Origin: Kitasatospora herbaricolor
GTDB lineage: Bacteria; Actinomycetota; Actinomycetes; Streptomycetales; Streptomycetaceae
Length of the DNA: 64,000 nt
Assembly: GCF_030813695.1 (NCBI RefSeq)
Contig: NZ_JAUSVA010000002.1
Location: 8,331,501-8,395,500 of the forward strand
Reading direction: 5' to 3'
This document shows, in pieces, positions 63,021 to 64,000 of this stretch. The translations under genes and the position numbers were made by a program. The notes beneath the pieces are model-generated. The model was not told the origin of the DNA. It worked only from the letters and a program-made list of their open reading frames with translations, and made no database searches. Numbering within the stretch: position 1 is the first letter of the stretch; each line of letters opens with the position of its first letter.

Positions 63021-63308
63021 CACACCCCCCGCCCGCCTCCGGAAACTGACTCGATGCCACCTCTGCCGCAGTCCAGGCCTCCCGCTTGAACCGCTGCTCC
63101 GGCGGCCGGCCGGCCGCCGGACCGTGGCCGGGGGGACCAACCCCTCCCACGACAGGAGCAGCCCTACCGGCTGGACCCCGCTCTTCCCGGGTGGCCGCGC
63201 GGTCGCCTGCGGCGGCTGCCCGATCGGCGCCGGATCGTCACGCCGGGCCCCGTCCTCCGCGTAGCCGGTGCGGGCGCGGTGCGGGCGAGCGCCGGTGACA
63301 GGCTGCCC

Positions 63309-63680
63309 TCACGCCGGGCTCAGCCGCACCACCGTCCTGACCTCCGCGCCCCGCACCTCGGTGCTCGGATCCCCCACGTCGGCGAAGGACCGCAGGGCCG
63401 CCACGACGTGCTCGACGCGGTCGCGCGGGCCGACGACCTCAGCGATGATCTCGCCGCGCAGCCGGTGCTCCGTACCGATCCGGCGCCCGGGGCCGTCGAC
63501 GCGGAACCCCCGGACCCAGGCGTGCGGGGGCTCCGCCGGGTCGGCGGCATCGCCGGGCGCGAGGAAGACGTCGGTGTTCGGCTGGGGGACGAACGCTCCG
63601 CCCAGGGCCCGGTGCACGTCGAGCGCCGTCTCCTTCGAGCCGCCGTTCAGGTGAACCATCACGTATTCGTTGGAGGGCAA
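63309..63680 (-). CDS. Small unknown protein
   Basis: 123 residues: MPSNEYVMVHLNGGSKETAL, DVHRALGGAFVPQPNTDVFL, GFRVDGPGRRIGTEHRLRGE, IIAEVVGPRDRVEHVVAALR, VRGAEVRTVVRLSPA. Alternating strands and helices suggest a ferredoxin-like fold. Codon bias is normal. No family recognised and no operon partner. Confidence 0.62.
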   Translation of the reverse strand: MPSNEYVMVHLNGGSKETALDVHRALGGAFVPQPNTDVFLAPGDAADPAEPPHAWVRGFRVDGPGRRIGTEHRLRGEIIAEVVGPRDRVEHVVAALRSFADVGDPSTEVRGAEVRTVVRLSPA

Positions 63681-64000
63681 GACGACACCAATCTCTCCGG
63701 TCGCGCAGACCGGCCCGCACGTGCCGGCTGCCCGGGGGACGCGCGAACTCGCAGCCGTCGCCGCCCGGCACCTTCAGGATGGATGCCACCGCCCCCGGTG
63801 GCATCACGGAGCGGGCGGCAGGACGACGCGGCCGGTGCCGCGCAAGGTCCGTCGCGGGTGCCCGGCGGAGGTGACGGCCGGCCGGCGCGGGGCGTTCGCC
63901 GCGAGCGGTGCCGCGCCTCGGTCCGGCCTCGCCCGGCTTGCCCGGAACCGCCGGATGGGGTGCGCTTGAGGTGCTGACCGGGACACGGAGCGTAGCGAGG
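63681..64000. other. Right-edge stretch, one hairpin, no gene
   Basis: A perfect 10-bp stem GATGCCACCG / CGGTGGCATC with loop CCCC sits at 63782-63805. The last 200 bases show no coding frame with normal codon bias. The hairpin may close a gene that starts outside the window. Confidence 0.45.

Overview
The window reads as chromosomal DNA of a high-GC actinomycete, most likely a streptomycete (Streptomyces or Kitasatospora). Nearly every real gene has G or C in almost all third codon positions, GTG starts are common, and the gene set fits that group: an AldO-type alditol oxidase, SpoIIE/PAS/GAF phosphatase, MmyB-like XRE regulator, secreted GH6 and GH27 glycosidases, a giant secreted RHS protein, and many HxlR/LacI/GntR/LuxR regulators. 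I see no rRNA, tRNA, CRISPR array, transposase or phage module. The gene content looks accessory (chromosome-arm-like): short unrelated operons, isolated regulators with a nearby target, and an unusual number of gene remnants.

Layout. 0-7.6 kb: a partial unknown gene, beta-carbonic anhydrase, a dienelactone-hydrolase-like protein without its nucleophile, two unknown membrane proteins, a nucleotidyltransferase, a STAS protein and a CYTH-CHAD protein. 7.8-11.3 kb: a three-gene molybdenum hydroxylase operon of PaoABC type. 11.4-16 kb (minus): PoxB-like pyruvate oxidase and an FMN glutamate-synthase-like protein in one unit, then a PRC-barrel protein, a PGPGW-like membrane protein and a corA remnant. 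16.4-18.8 kb: DUF2071 protein and alditol oxidase. 18.9-23 kb: aldo/keto reductases, a broken carboxymuconolactone decarboxylase, an SDR and its divergent XRE regulator. 23-24.8 kb: gene fragments around one membrane protein. 24.8-28.6 kb: a LacI-family regulator, palindromic operators and two tandem GH6 cellulases, a complete-looking cellulose-response module. 29-34.4 kb: S41 peptidase, small unknown gene, GntR regulator beside an acetamidase remnant, PEP-mutase-like protein, secreted phosphoesterase. 34.5-42.8 kb: a 2065-residue RHS protein preceded by two small genes (one an exported peptide) and faced by a TrmB/LuxR hybrid regulator. 43.2-48.2 kb: APC permease, transketolase, small HTH gene, 56-residue membrane protein. 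48.4-50.5 kb: MFS exporter with divergent HxlR regulator. 51-57.3 kb: alpha/beta hydrolase, GlsB-like protein, NAD kinase, UBP zinc finger, DUF5996, CHRD-like secreted protein, small unknown. 57.4-62.1 kb: frameshifted SpoIIE-type phosphatase and a GH27 alpha-galactosidase with duplicated NPCBM domains. 62.1-64 kb: sparse, one small unknown gene.

The most interesting signals are (1) the exported-peptide / small-gene / RHS row facing a TrmB-LuxR regulator at 34.5-42.8 kb; (2) a Pro-Thr linker reading frame directly after the stop codon of the first GH6 cellulase, in frame and ending in an ATGA overlap with the second; (3) three genes each off frame by one net base, which may be real decay or sequence error; and (4) several well-formed candidate operators beside their regulators. 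Functions come from reading the translated sequence by eye; no database search was run.
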